64,000 nucleotides of DNA, taken from assembly GCA_015231825.1 (NCBI GenBank), contig JADGAV010000021.1, positions 1 through 64,000 of the forward strand. The letters run 5' to 3'. Positions 1 through 8,138 of the stretch are shown here, one piece after another (the first letter of the stretch is position 1; each line of letters starts with the position of its first letter). The notes beneath the pieces are model-generated. The model was not told the origin of the DNA. It saw only the letters and a program-made list of their open reading frames with translations, and ran no database searches. The DNA comes from SAR324 cluster bacterium (GTDB taxonomy: Bacteria; SAR324; NAC60-12). Position numbers and translations under genes: made by a program.

Positions 1-3000
1 TAACTGACATCCGAGAAGAAACTGTCCATTTTAGCACTGCTATTGGAAGCAGAAGGACTGGATGCGGTCGGATCTACCGTTGAAGGACTGACCACAATCG
101 TCAAAGACTTGCTGTCACTGGACAGATTCACTGCTTCTGCCTGGACAAAGGTCGTTGGACTTGCACTTCCACTGGCAATTGAGTTGGTGTAAAGATCCTG
201 GAATGCTTGGAGACCGGTTCTTCGCACCAATAACCCAGCCGGAGCTGTGGTACTGGTTTCCGTGTCAGTACGGAATTCATAAGTTGTTGAATTCCCTATA
301 CCGTAGGCACTGTTAATGTTGAACGGATTGTTTTCCTGGATAGTGAGTACCGTTGTTCCATCTGAATAACCAGAGAAGGTTGCGTTGATTTCCTGATCAA
401 AGGTCATGCTGATACTGCTGCCGCCAATGGTCAGTGCTGTCATGATTGCTGGAGTTCGGTCAACAAACAAGACACCTGTGGTTGTGTCAGCGGCGTTTCC
501 AGCCGTGTCGGTCACACCAGTAATGTTCATGAAAGCCAGATCTGAAATCTCTCTCCAGTCACCCAATGTAACGAGCAGGAAGTTAGAACTGCTGTTAACC
601 GAAGAACTGGTTGTCGTGTTGACAGATGCAGCTGTGATTCCCGTCAAGGCCAATTGCAACGACGAATCGGTTGAAGGAGTCGTAGAAGTATTGCCTCTCA
701 GTATCGATGCTGAAACTGAAGAAGAAGTTAAACTTTCTGACATATCAACAACTGCTGTTTTTGCAGTTCTTGCTGCTGTCCAGGTCGCGTAATTTGCCGC
801 GGTGTAGTAGCGGTTTGATCGGCCCAACAAACTGGTTGTTCCATTCGTCGCTGTACGCGCGGTTTCCGCATAGTAACGTCCTCCCAATTCAATAACCGGG
901 TATCCGATACCAGCTCCAGTTCCTGTATCATAAACACCACCACCGGTATCTACTTGAGAACTGCTGCTAGGTGTTGATCCTGCTGTTGTCAGTGGTTCCT
1001 TGTTTTCCATGATGGTTACGACTGGTGGGAAAACATCAACCAAAGTTACTGTTTGTCCCTGGCTAGTCACCGCGTCACCAAAATCGTTCAGAGGTTCAAC
1101 CTTGACCGTATAACCTGCCGTTACACCGTCAAGCCATAGATTTTGGCTCGTTCCATTGGCCGTGAACTGACCTGAAGTATTGAGGGTATGAGCCAAACTG
1201 GTTGTATCACCTGCAACAATACCACCACCTGCGGAATCGTTTCCACCTGATGAATTGTTGGTGGTTCCTAATGTAGTGGAAGTCCATGCGGTTCCCAGTG
1301 AGTTTTTCACAGTCACTTTATAAGACTTGCCGGATACTGCAGTAAATGTCAGATGAGCGAAGTTCTTGTCAGACGTATGAGTCGTCTGAGTTAACGAAGT
1401 TGCCAAAGTGGCCAATGGACCAGCCGCGGCTGCGTTCAACTGAACAATATCGTTTGCTCCTGCTCCAGGACGAATACCAATGGCACCCAAGTCGGCATCA
1501 CTGTTATTTGGATCATAAAGTTTAGACGGTGCTGAATATTTGTACAGTCCCGAATAATCTTCCTGATTGGAAACGCTGCTCAAGGCAGAGAAAGCAACCT
1601 GTGCCAAGTCAGAAATTGTTGTTGCAGTGGAACTGAGTCTCTTATGAGTCCGCACATTTAATGTCAAATATCCGCTGCTCACTGAAGTCGGGTTGTTTGA
1701 AGTGACGTCATCAGAATTGATATTTGTTGAAGCACTCAAGCGGTTTCCGTTTGAGTCGACAAAATTGTCAGTTTTCAAACGAATATAAAGTTGACTTCCA
1801 GGAGTAACCACGCTGGATGCAGAAGAAAGCTTCAGTGTCAACGTGCCGTTTGCAGTATCGAGTACGGTTCCTGTTGAATCAACACTCAACGTCGTATCAG
1901 AAGTAGTATCATATACAACCACTGACGCGGAGTCTCCAGTAACACTGGTAGATGCATTGAACCGACCACTTTGAAGCGGCTCAGAAAATGTCAATACCAA
2001 GTCAGAAGCAGTCAAGGAACTGCTTTCAACTGTGAATGCGTTCTCATCCAATTGCATGTAACCACTGCCGCTGAAGTAGCTGCTGCTTGCGGTTGCGAGG
2101 TCGCCGCCTGTCATGTAAATGATAGTCGGTGATGTTGTGTCTGCAATCGTACTTCCCTTAATCGGGGTAACGCGCAATTCAGGAACATCCACAATACCAG
2201 CACTGGTGGTCACAGTTCCCAAACAACTAGAGACTGGACTTGCACCGCCACAAACTGTTGCGTCTGTGCTGTTTGTGTTTCCATCAGTGGAATCGTTGGC
2301 TGCAATTGTTCGAGCATTTGCAGATTCACGGGCGTTGACCAGGAAACTTCCACCGGCGCCCTGATAATCTTCACTGGTTACAAAAATATCAAATACGGTG
2401 TTGACTGCGATTCCTGTGAAGGTGTATCGCCCATCGCTGCCCGTGGTAGCAACCAGGGTTGAAGCTTTGTGTCCCCACGTCACTTCACCGTTTGTATGAC
2501 CGGAAGCGGTTCCAGCTGCAGGGCTACCTGAAATGCTGGTAACGTTATTGCTTACAGGTACAATCGTAATCGTCAAATTTTTTGCTGCTTGGCCTGTTAG
2601 ATTGTTCGTAATTTTTCCACGAACGATGGCAGCTAAACGATTCAATGAAATGTCACCACTGTCTGCTGTCATTCCAACCAAGATCACAGTATTGGGTGAT
2701 TGGATACCAGCAGCACTGGCATTTGCTGAATCGTTGATAACAGCGTGTGCACCAACGTAAACCACACCTGTCGTGTAACCATCAAGGATTACAGAAACAG
2801 GAATGGTCGCCAGGGTGGAGTTGCTTCCTCCACCGCCTGCTGCGGCTGCTGTCAGAGCACTGTTACTCACGGTTTGATTGACTGGGATATCGGTCAGAGT
2901 GTAGAGACCGGTACTTGCCGTGGTCGTTGATGATCCAGCGGCTGCGACCGTTGCGCCTTCCAGGGGATAACCCAGGTCGTCGGTCACAATACCGTGGATG

Positions 3001-3185
3001 GTTACGGGATAGTTGCTGAGATCAACAAGCTCAACATTCCCCGCTGTGTTATTTTCGCCTTCCACGTGGGTTTCGGTGCTTCCTTCATCACCTTCCACGA
3101 TTCCTTTCTGACATCCGGCAAAGGCCAAAACGCCAGCAAGAATGAGCACGATGCTCCAGACTTTCCATTTCTTTCGTTGATTCAT
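1..3185 (-). CDS. Large Ig-like surface lipoprotein, 3' end beyond window
   Basis: The frame stays open from the ATG at 3185 to base 1, about 1,061 codons, so the C-terminus lies outside the window. A TAGGAG ribosome site sits about 7 bases before the ATG. The N-terminus is a basic stretch, a hydrophobic segment and a lipobox-like FAGC with Cys at about residue 25, so it is probably an exported lipoprotein. Residues 60-300 contain carboxypeptidase-regulatory-like segments (for example DDLGYPLEGATV and DIPVNQTV). Later parts resemble SbsA-type Ig-like (Big_5) domains, with phrases such as LVLTFSEPLQSGRF and AIMTALTIGGSSISMTFDQ. The middle is rich in Ser and Thr. A role as a cell-surface or outer-membrane structural or adhesive protein is inferred. 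No catalytic motif is visible. Confidence 0.8.
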   Translation of the reverse strand, partial: MNQRKKWKVWSIVLILAGVLAFAGCQKGIVEGDEGSTETHVEGENNTAGNVELVDLSNYPVTIHGIVTDDLGYPLEGATVAAAGSSTTTASTGLYTLTDIPVNQTVSNSALTAAAAGGGGSNSTLATIPVSVILDGYTTGVVYVGAHAVINDSANASAAGIQSPNTVILVGMTADSGDISLNRLAAIVRGKITNNLTGQAAKNLTITIVPVSNNVTSISGSPAAGTASGHTNGEVTWGHKASTLVATTGSDGRYTFTGIAVNTVFDIFVTSEDYQGAGGSFLVNARESANARTIAANDSTDGNTNSTDATVCGGASPVSSCLGTVTTSAGIVDVPELRVTPIKGSTIADTTSPTIIYMTGGDLATASSSYFSGSGYMQLDENAFTVESSSLTASDLVLTFSEPLQSGRFNASTSVTGDSASVVVYDTTSDTTLSVDSTGTVLDTANGTLTLKLSSASSVVTPGSQLYIRLKTDNFVDSNGNRLSASTNINSDDVTSNNPTSVSSGYLTLNVRTHKRLSSTATTISDLAQVAFSALSSVSNQEDYSGLYKYSAPSKLYDPNNSDADLGAIGIRPGAGANDIVQLNAAAAGPLATLATSLTQTTHTSDKNFAHLTFTAVSGKSYKVTVKNSLGTAWTSTTLGTTNNSSGGNDSAGGGIVAGDTTSLAHTLNTSGQFTANGTSQNLWLDGVTAGYTVKVEPLNDFGDAVTSQGQTVTLVDVFPPVVTIMENKEPLTTAGSTPSSSSQVDTGGGVYDTGTGAGIGYPVIELGGRYYAETARTATNGTTSLLGRSNRYYTAANYATWTAARTAKTAVVDMSESLTSSSVSASILRGNTSTTPSTDSSLQLALTGITAASVNTTTSSSVNSSSNFLLVTLGDWREISDLAFMNITGVTDTAGNAADTTTGVLFVDRTPAIMTALTIGGSSISMTFDQEINATFSGYSDGTTVLTIQENNPFNINSAYGIGNSTTYEFRTDTETSTTAPAGLLVRRTGLQAFQDLYTNSIASGSASPTTFVQAEAVNLSSDSKSLTIVVSPSTVDPTASSPSASNSSAKMDSFFSDVS

Positions 3186-3580
3186 AATACTCCTACTAGT
3201 TGAGTTGACAACATGATTGGAACAACAAGATTTTTTTTCCTACAACAAAATGTCGCATACGGTGCAACATCAATACCACGACTTTAATTGGGGATTAAAG
3301 GTGGATTTATCCCGCACACCATTACATACACTCTCAGAAGCGTTTAATAAAAGGGACTCCTAGAGTCAAGTCTTTTTTTAATCTGCTTTTGACGATACAC
3401 TGAATTTATTGTGCGTTTTAAAGACTTTCAAAATAAAAAAAACTATACAAGGACATTCCGAGAGTCAAGCTTTTTTGGAACAAAACTTCGTTCCCACACC
3501 CAATTTCAGGTGTTTTCCTGCAAAAATTACTTTCTGAACAAAGTAGTGATAACATATTTTATTTAAAATGGTCAAATTTA
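3186..3580. other. AT-rich intergenic region before the surface lipoprotein
   Basis: About 395 bases without a gene. It lies between the stop of the upstream minus-strand GT-C/TPR gene and the start of the lipoprotein gene, so it probably carries the lipoprotein promoter. It contains two nearly identical 13-base motifs reading CTTGACTCTnGGA on the minus strand (3358-3370 and 3457-3469). Each includes a TTGACT that could be a -35 element. No open frame with a ribosome site was seen. Confidence 0.6.
3442..3468 (-). promoter_or_regulatory. Candidate promoter for the surface lipoprotein
   Basis: On the minus strand TTGACT (3463-3468) is followed after 15 bases by TATAGT (3442-3447). Both boxes match the sigma-70 consensus at five of six positions, but the spacer is short. 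The lipoprotein ATG lies about 255 bases downstream. The related motif at 3358-3370 has a poorer -10 partner. Confidence 0.3.
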
Positions 3581-5407
3581 TCATGGCCCGCAGTCTTTTT
3601 TTTTCAACGCTAACTCGTAGTTTTGACAAATTCCTCGTTGACAAGCTGATTTCCAGTCAGAACAGGCCGCTTTCCTGTTTGAAAACAGGATCACCTGCAG
3701 GACGCCTCGCGTGTTATAAAGTTCCCCAATTTCCGGTTTCAGTTCGATTGCCCTGGACAAATCTTTGAACGCTGGAAAGTAACGTTTTAAAAGCAGATGG
3801 AGATTTCCCCGGTTCTGGTATGCCGGGGCCCAATGCTGATTGATTTGCAGGGCTTTGTCGAAATCCTGTTCTGCCAGTGCATACTGTTTTTTTTTGATGT
3901 AAAACAAAGCTCTCTCGTTGTAGGCGTGATAATTGTCTGGCTGCAGCCGAATCACATGGTCGAAATCCGCTAAAGCCTGATCAAAATGCTTCAGTTGAAC
4001 GTAGGCCCGGCCACGGTTGAGAACAGGAGAAGATTCACCGCTCAGCAATGGGGCACCGGGAATAGCCTTGCTGAAAAATTCAATAGCTCTTTCATAATCC
4101 TGCTTCTTTAGGTAGATGCTCCCCAGTCCGTTATATGCGCCCCAGGCATCGGGGTTTTTGTTAACGGTGTCCATGTTCAGAGTTTCCGCATTTTGGTATG
4201 CTTTTGTCTGCTTCCAAGTCAAACCGGACAGAATTAGAAACAAAACCAGCATAACCGGGACAAAGACCTTTTCAGATGGAAAAGCCTGGTTAGTTTTCCC
4301 ACTTCCAAAAACTGAAACCCCGTGTATCACTATAGTCATCACAACAATAGAAGGGAGGTATATCCAGTGATCGGCGACAAAGGAAAATCGATGCCAGGCG
4401 TTATTGAAAAACCCCATCACCGGAAACAGCATAATCAAATAGGCCAGCATTCCAAGCAGGATGGAGCGCCCCCATTGATGAAATTTCCATAGACAGATTC
4501 CAGTGCTGCCGAAGAGGCTCAGCAATGGCAGCCAAAGGGATAACTGAGCAGGATCCAGTTTCCACCTCGGATAAAAAAAGATTAGAGGTTCAGGGAAAAT
4601 AATTTTTCCGAGGTAGAAAAAAGGAGAATGTGTGGCAATCAATATGCGCTGCAAAACATCTAAATCAAATTGAGACGCACCTGCGCCGAAATAGGTCAAT
4701 TCAAACTTGATTCTCAACAGGGAGACAAGGAGGGCAATGACCAGGAATGGGAGAAGAAGTCCCCAGTCCCTCATTCGTACAGACCACCGGTTCCGTGGCA
4801 AAAGCCAGAAACAAGCCAACTCGGCCACTGCTGGAAGAATAACGGCAGAGGTTTTACTCAGTACCGCGCAGAGAAACATTCCCAGAGAAAAAACGTACCA
4901 CCTGAATGTTTTCCGATCTTTAAACAGTAAATATCCGATAAGTGACAGGAGAAAGAACAGGCCGGACAATACATTTTTTCGTTCGGTGATCCAAGCAACG
5001 GATTGAACATGGATCGGATGCACCGCGAAAAGGAAGCCGATCAGCCAGGCAGCCCGGATCGAAAAGCGCCTGAGCCCCAGGTAGAGGCACATGCTGACAC
5101 AGAAATGTAAAAAAATGTTGATGAGATGCGCCTTCGCAAAACTCAATCCCCAAATTTGGCGTTCCAACCAAAACGAACTTCGTGTGATCGGCAAATACGG
5201 CCAGTATCCGTTATTTTCTTCAGGAGACAGCCAGATTTTTTTAAATCCGCCTTCCGTCGTCATCAAAGGATCATTGATAAAATATCCTTCATCATCCCAG
5301 ATAAAACTGGCCTGGCTGGCCGGATAATACACCGAAAATGTGGCGACCAGCAAGGCAAGGCAGCCCCAAATCAATCGGGATTGCCTGGAGCGGAAAAGGA
5401 GACTCAT
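3581..5407 (-). CDS. GT-C glycosyltransferase-like membrane protein with C-terminal TPRs
   Basis: 608 residues. The N-terminal two thirds is a polytopic membrane domain of the dolichyl-phosphate-mannose mannosyltransferase (GT-C) type. An acidic pair in WDDEGYF (Asp38-Asp39) sits in the first periplasmic loop, where GT-C enzymes hold their catalytic acid. The segment HPIHVQSVAWITERKN resembles the equivalent region of eukaryotic TMTC proteins, which also combine this domain with TPRs. From about residue 405 there are five or so TPR units. The protein ends with a cysteine cap (C-x6-C-x4-C-x11-C). The family predicts transfer of a sugar from a lipid carrier to a protein or glycan at the membrane; donor and target are unknown. 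It starts 29 bases after the M48 peptidase stop, so the two are probably co-transcribed. Close paralogues lie at 44683-46569 and 56283-58307. Confidence 0.8.
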   Translation of the reverse strand: MSLLFRSRQSRLIWGCLALLVATFSVYYPASQASFIWDDEGYFINDPLMTTEGGFKKIWLSPEENNGYWPYLPITRSSFWLERQIWGLSFAKAHLINIFLHFCVSMCLYLGLRRFSIRAAWLIGFLFAVHPIHVQSVAWITERKNVLSGLFFLLSLIGYLLFKDRKTFRWYVFSLGMFLCAVLSKTSAVILPAVAELACFWLLPRNRWSVRMRDWGLLLPFLVIALLVSLLRIKFELTYFGAGASQFDLDVLQRILIATHSPFFYLGKIIFPEPLIFFYPRWKLDPAQLSLWLPLLSLFGSTGICLWKFHQWGRSILLGMLAYLIMLFPVMGFFNNAWHRFSFVADHWIYLPSIVVMTIVIHGVSVFGSGKTNQAFPSEKVFVPVMLVLFLILSGLTWKQTKAYQNAETLNMDTVNKNPDAWGAYNGLGSIYLKKQDYERAIEFFSKAIPGAPLLSGESSPVLNRGRAYVQLKHFDQALADFDHVIRLQPDNYHAYNERALFYIKKKQYALAEQDFDKALQINQHWAPAYQNRGNLHLLLKRYFPAFKDLSRAIELKPEIGELYNTRGVLQVILFSNRKAACSDWKSACQRGICQNYELALKKKDCGP

Positions 5408-5436
5408 GATTTGGAGAGGCGAGGGATTTTCGAGAC

Positions 5437-6723
5437 TTACTGCCGGGCCTTTTCAAAGTTTGCCTTTGAACGGTTGCGGGACAGGTGGATATTTGATTCG
5501 CGGAGATCGGCCTTTTTGAAGTTGACGTCTTCGATATCGCTCTTTCGAAAATTGGCCTGCTGAAGATAGGCTTTGATGAAGTGCGCGTTTCTCAGATCGG
5601 CTTTGGAAAAATTTGCCTTGTGACAAGCAACATCATCAAAACGAGCCCCTATGGCTTTGCTATGGGAAAAATCTGTCCGTCGACAGTTTGCCTTCTCAAA
5701 ACGCGCATTTTTTAAAGAGGCTTTTTTAAAAGAAACACCGGCAATATCGGCATTTCTGAAATCGGCGCCATCTAAATTGCGATTGCTGAAATCACAGTGG
5801 CGAAAATCCTGACCGGGAGCAGGTTGACAGGTTGCCGATCGGACCGGTGACTGAAGTGTTGGAGGCGGCGTGACTGCAGCCTGAGCAGCCATATCTTTTT
5901 TCCATGTGAGAGGAATTTCAGGATGGAACGGATTGACCCCACAATTGTGCTGTTTTCCCGATCGGAGCAGTTTTTGATAATGCTTCAACGGCTTTTTCAT
6001 GTCCGAATTCAAATCCTTGATGCGGGTTTTATGAGAAGGATGGGTCGAAAGAAATTCCGGTCCCTGCTTGCCGCCGCCTTTCCCCATATTTTTCCACAAT
6101 TGCGCACTCTCTCTCGGATCAAATCCGGCACGGGCCATCAAATCCAGTCCAATCAAATCGGCTTCACTTTCGTGAGTGCGGCTGTGAGGAAGCAAAACCC
6201 CATATTGTGCCCCCAATCCCAAAGCTCCCATCACCGCTTTATTCTGAGGACTGCTTTTGTCTCCCAATACCCCGCTGAGTACGGCCAGCCCACCTTGTAC
6301 CAAAAACCCCTGTGAAACCCGTTCATTGCCATGCTGCGCAGTCACATGACCGACTTCGTGTCCCATCACCGCTGCAAGCTGATCTGCATTTTCAGCCACC
6401 TCCATCAAACCGGTGTAAACTCCAATTTTACCGCTCGGCAAAGCAAAGGCATTGACCGTCTTTTCTCGAAAAACCACCACCTCCCAATTTTTCACACCGG
6501 TTTTATCTTTGGCGTATTTGACGATCCGTTGGGCGATGCATTTGACATGCTGATTGATCTGAGGGTCGGTTTCCTGAGTGGTTTTCTTTTTGATGTCTTT
6601 GAAAGCATCGGTTCCCATGGAATTCATCATTGCTTTCGGCACCAGCAGAACCTGAGTCCGGGCATGGGAAAGCGCAGGAATGAACACGATGGTAAAAATC
6701 GCGGCCAGTACTTTCTTCAGCAT
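5437..6723 (-). CDS. M48 family metalloprotease with pentapeptide-repeat tail
   Basis: 428 residues. A signal peptide covers roughly residues 1-21 and ends ALSHA. The peptidase domain has HEVGH at 122-126, giving the two zinc histidines and the catalytic glutamate, and ESEAD at 185-189, giving the third zinc ligand. This is the M48 (BepA/LoiP-like) pattern, so a periplasmic zinc protease is expected. After a Pro-rich linker near residues 280-305, residues 308-428 form pentapeptide repeats of the A(D/N)Lxx type (for example LDGADFRNADIAG). That tail should fold as a right-handed quadrilateral beta-helix, possibly for binding or anchoring. M48 proteases in this size class more often carry TPRs or end after the catalytic domain. 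GAGGAT before the ATG is a good ribosome site. It lies between the EF-hand gene and a GT-C/TPR gene on the same strand. Confidence 0.88.
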   Translation of the reverse strand: MLKKVLAAIFTIVFIPALSHARTQVLLVPKAMMNSMGTDAFKDIKKKTTQETDPQINQHVKCIAQRIVKYAKDKTGVKNWEVVVFREKTVNAFALPSGKIGVYTGLMEVAENADQLAAVMGHEVGHVTAQHGNERVSQGFLVQGGLAVLSGVLGDKSSPQNKAVMGALGLGAQYGVLLPHSRTHESEADLIGLDLMARAGFDPRESAQLWKNMGKGGGKQGPEFLSTHPSHKTRIKDLNSDMKKPLKHYQKLLRSGKQHNCGVNPFHPEIPLTWKKDMAAQAAVTPPPTLQSPVRSATCQPAPGQDFRHCDFSNRNLDGADFRNADIAGVSFKKASLKNARFEKANCRRTDFSHSKAIGARFDDVACHKANFSKADLRNAHFIKAYLQQANFRKSDIEDVNFKKADLRESNIHLSRNRSKANFEKARQ

Positions 6724-6753
6724 AAAATCCTCGATCGCTCAGTGTCAAATAGT

Positions 6754-7029
6754 TTACAGTTCAATGCTTAACTGCTGAGGTTCTTCATCTATATACCTGG
6801 TGAGCAGTTCATTGGCCTTTTCCCGCAAACGGATTTCATCATCCTGATCGAGCACGCCATCTCCGGTCACATCCTGAAAAATATAGATTTGATCAATAGA
6901 TCCCTGATATTTATTGTCAACAGCCAATCCGACACTGCCTTTGTTGTTCATAAACGAAATCATATCAATCTTGCCATCACCGTTGATATCGATCAGATTC
7001 GCCGTCACCAGATTTTTTTCTGCATTCAT
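6754..7029 (-). CDS. Small EF-hand-like calcium-binding protein
   Basis: 91 residues from the ATG at 7029; a TTG at 7047 would add six. Two calcium-loop motifs are visible, DINGDGKID and DVTGDGVLDQDD, matching the DxNxDGxxD signature of EF-hand and dockerin-like loops. No signal peptide is seen and no clear ribosome site precedes either start. Calcium binding is inferred from the loops; no other function can be given. It is the first gene of the minus-strand group leading into the M48 peptidase, whose ATG lies 30 bases after this stop. A shorter or different start is possible. Confidence 0.65.
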   Translation of the reverse strand: MNAEKNLVTANLIDINGDGKIDMISFMNNKGSVGLAVDNKYQGSIDQIYIFQDVTGDGVLDQDDEIRLREKANELLTRYIDEEPQQLSIEL

Positions 7030-7377
7030 AAACTGAATTGAAAACAAGGTTAAGTTATGATGGGCAATTTACCATTTTTTCAAAAATACCTCAAAAACTA
7101 TTTTTCGTAATAGAGGAAGCATAAAACAGGATCGATCAAAACAGATTCATGGACATTGGCTTTCGGCCCGTTTGATGAAATTTTCAATCAAAGCAAAAAA
7201 ATTCCTTCTTCCACAAAATTGAAACTTGCCAAAGCTTACTTTCTGTAAGATAATTTCGAAGTTTTTTTCAAAAAAATTCGAGAAATATATTGATTTTGAG
7301 TGATCATTATGATCTTTAAAAAACTTTAATAAAAATCAATTTGAAGTGAACAACTTCCCATATTTTAGGGTTCTCTC
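7030..7377. other. Divergent intergenic region upstream of the act operon
   Basis: About 350 AT-rich bases between the EF-hand gene (minus) and actA (plus). It must hold the act promoter and perhaps the promoter of the minus-strand group. A perfect odd palindrome, GATCAT-T-ATGATC, lies at 7302-7314. The best sigma-70-like pair around it (TTGATT at 7290-7295, weak -10 near 7313) is poor. No small ORF with a ribosome site was found. Confidence 0.55.
7302..7314. promoter_or_regulatory. Palindrome, possible operator of the act operon
   Basis: Perfect 6-base arms GATCAT and ATGATC flank one central T, 64 bases before the actA start. Placement and symmetry suit a dimeric regulator. It does not match the FNR or CRP consensus, so no regulator is named. 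Confidence 0.3.
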
Positions 7378-8127
7378 ATGCGACAGTTCATTCTTACTGG
7401 CATCCATCGATCCATCACAGTTGCGGTTTCCACAATCTGCATTTTTCTGGCAATGATGCCCAATGCTGTGGCAGAAGAACAGCCGATTGCATTCAGTCAT
7501 GAAATTCATGCAACACAAGATCAAATTCCCTGCCAATATTGTCACATCTATGCAAGACGTTCATTTTCTTCCGGAGTGCCTCCAGTTGGAATTTGTATTG
7601 GTTGTCACGGCACCAAAGAAGCGCCTTTGATCAAGTTACCGGAAAGTAACGAAGTTGATAAAATTTGGGACTACTGGGCAAAAAAGGAACCGATTCCCTG
7701 GGTAAAAATTCATGATATTCCCGATTATGTTCGCTTTCCTCATGCCAAGCATATCAATGCGGATGCTGAACGTTTTAATGCAGGTGCCGAAGACAATTGC
7801 GACGAAGCCACGGATCCCCGATCACTTGCCTGTAAAGTGAAATTGTTCAAACAAGGGGGCGATACCCGATGCGTCGCCTGTCACGGCGACATTAAAACCA
7901 TGCTGATTGTGAAGGTGGTTGACGCAGATTTTGCACAGATGGGATGGTGTTTGAAATGTCATCTGCAAGTCAAAGGAGTCGCAGAAAGGAAGACGGCGCT
8001 CAACACATTGGGAGGCTGGTTCAATGCAAAAGAACAAGAAGAAAAAAGAGCGGCCATGATCGACTTAAAAAATAGTAAAGGGTATCACAACCCCGTCTTA
8101 ACAGACTGTTTCACTTGCCATTATTAG
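7378..8127 (+). CDS. actA: Alternative complex III subunit ActA, pentaheme cytochrome c
   Basis: 249 residues with a signal peptide over about residues 1-32 (ending NAVA). Five CXXCH heme sites begin at residues 52, 73, 165, 191 and 244, as expected for the pentaheme ActA subunit. In the family ActA is periplasmic and relays electrons from the quinol-oxidising core towards the cytochrome c acceptor. It opens the actABCDEF operon. AGGG lies about 10 bases before the ATG. The actA stop codon overlaps the ribosome site of actB. Identity rests on heme count plus the five following act genes. Confidence 0.93.
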   Translation: MRQFILTGIHRSITVAVSTICIFLAMMPNAVAEEQPIAFSHEIHATQDQIPCQYCHIYARRSFSSGVPPVGICIGCHGTKEAPLIKLPESNEVDKIWDYWAKKEPIPWVKIHDIPDYVRFPHAKHINADAERFNAGAEDNCDEATDPRSLACKVKLFKQGGDTRCVACHGDIKTMLIVKVVDADFAQMGWCLKCHLQVKGVAERKTALNTLGGWFNAKEQEEKRAAMIDLKNSKGYHNPVLTDCFTCHY

Positions 8128-8138
8128 GAGACATTGCC

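Noticed and set aside
406-792. Plus-strand open frame of 128 codons
   Set aside because: It runs opposite the long lipoprotein frame, has biased hydrophobic composition from antisense Ser/Thr codons and no ribosome site.
6331-6771. Plus-strand open frame of 146 codons
   Set aside because: It is antisense to the M48 protease and has no family signal.
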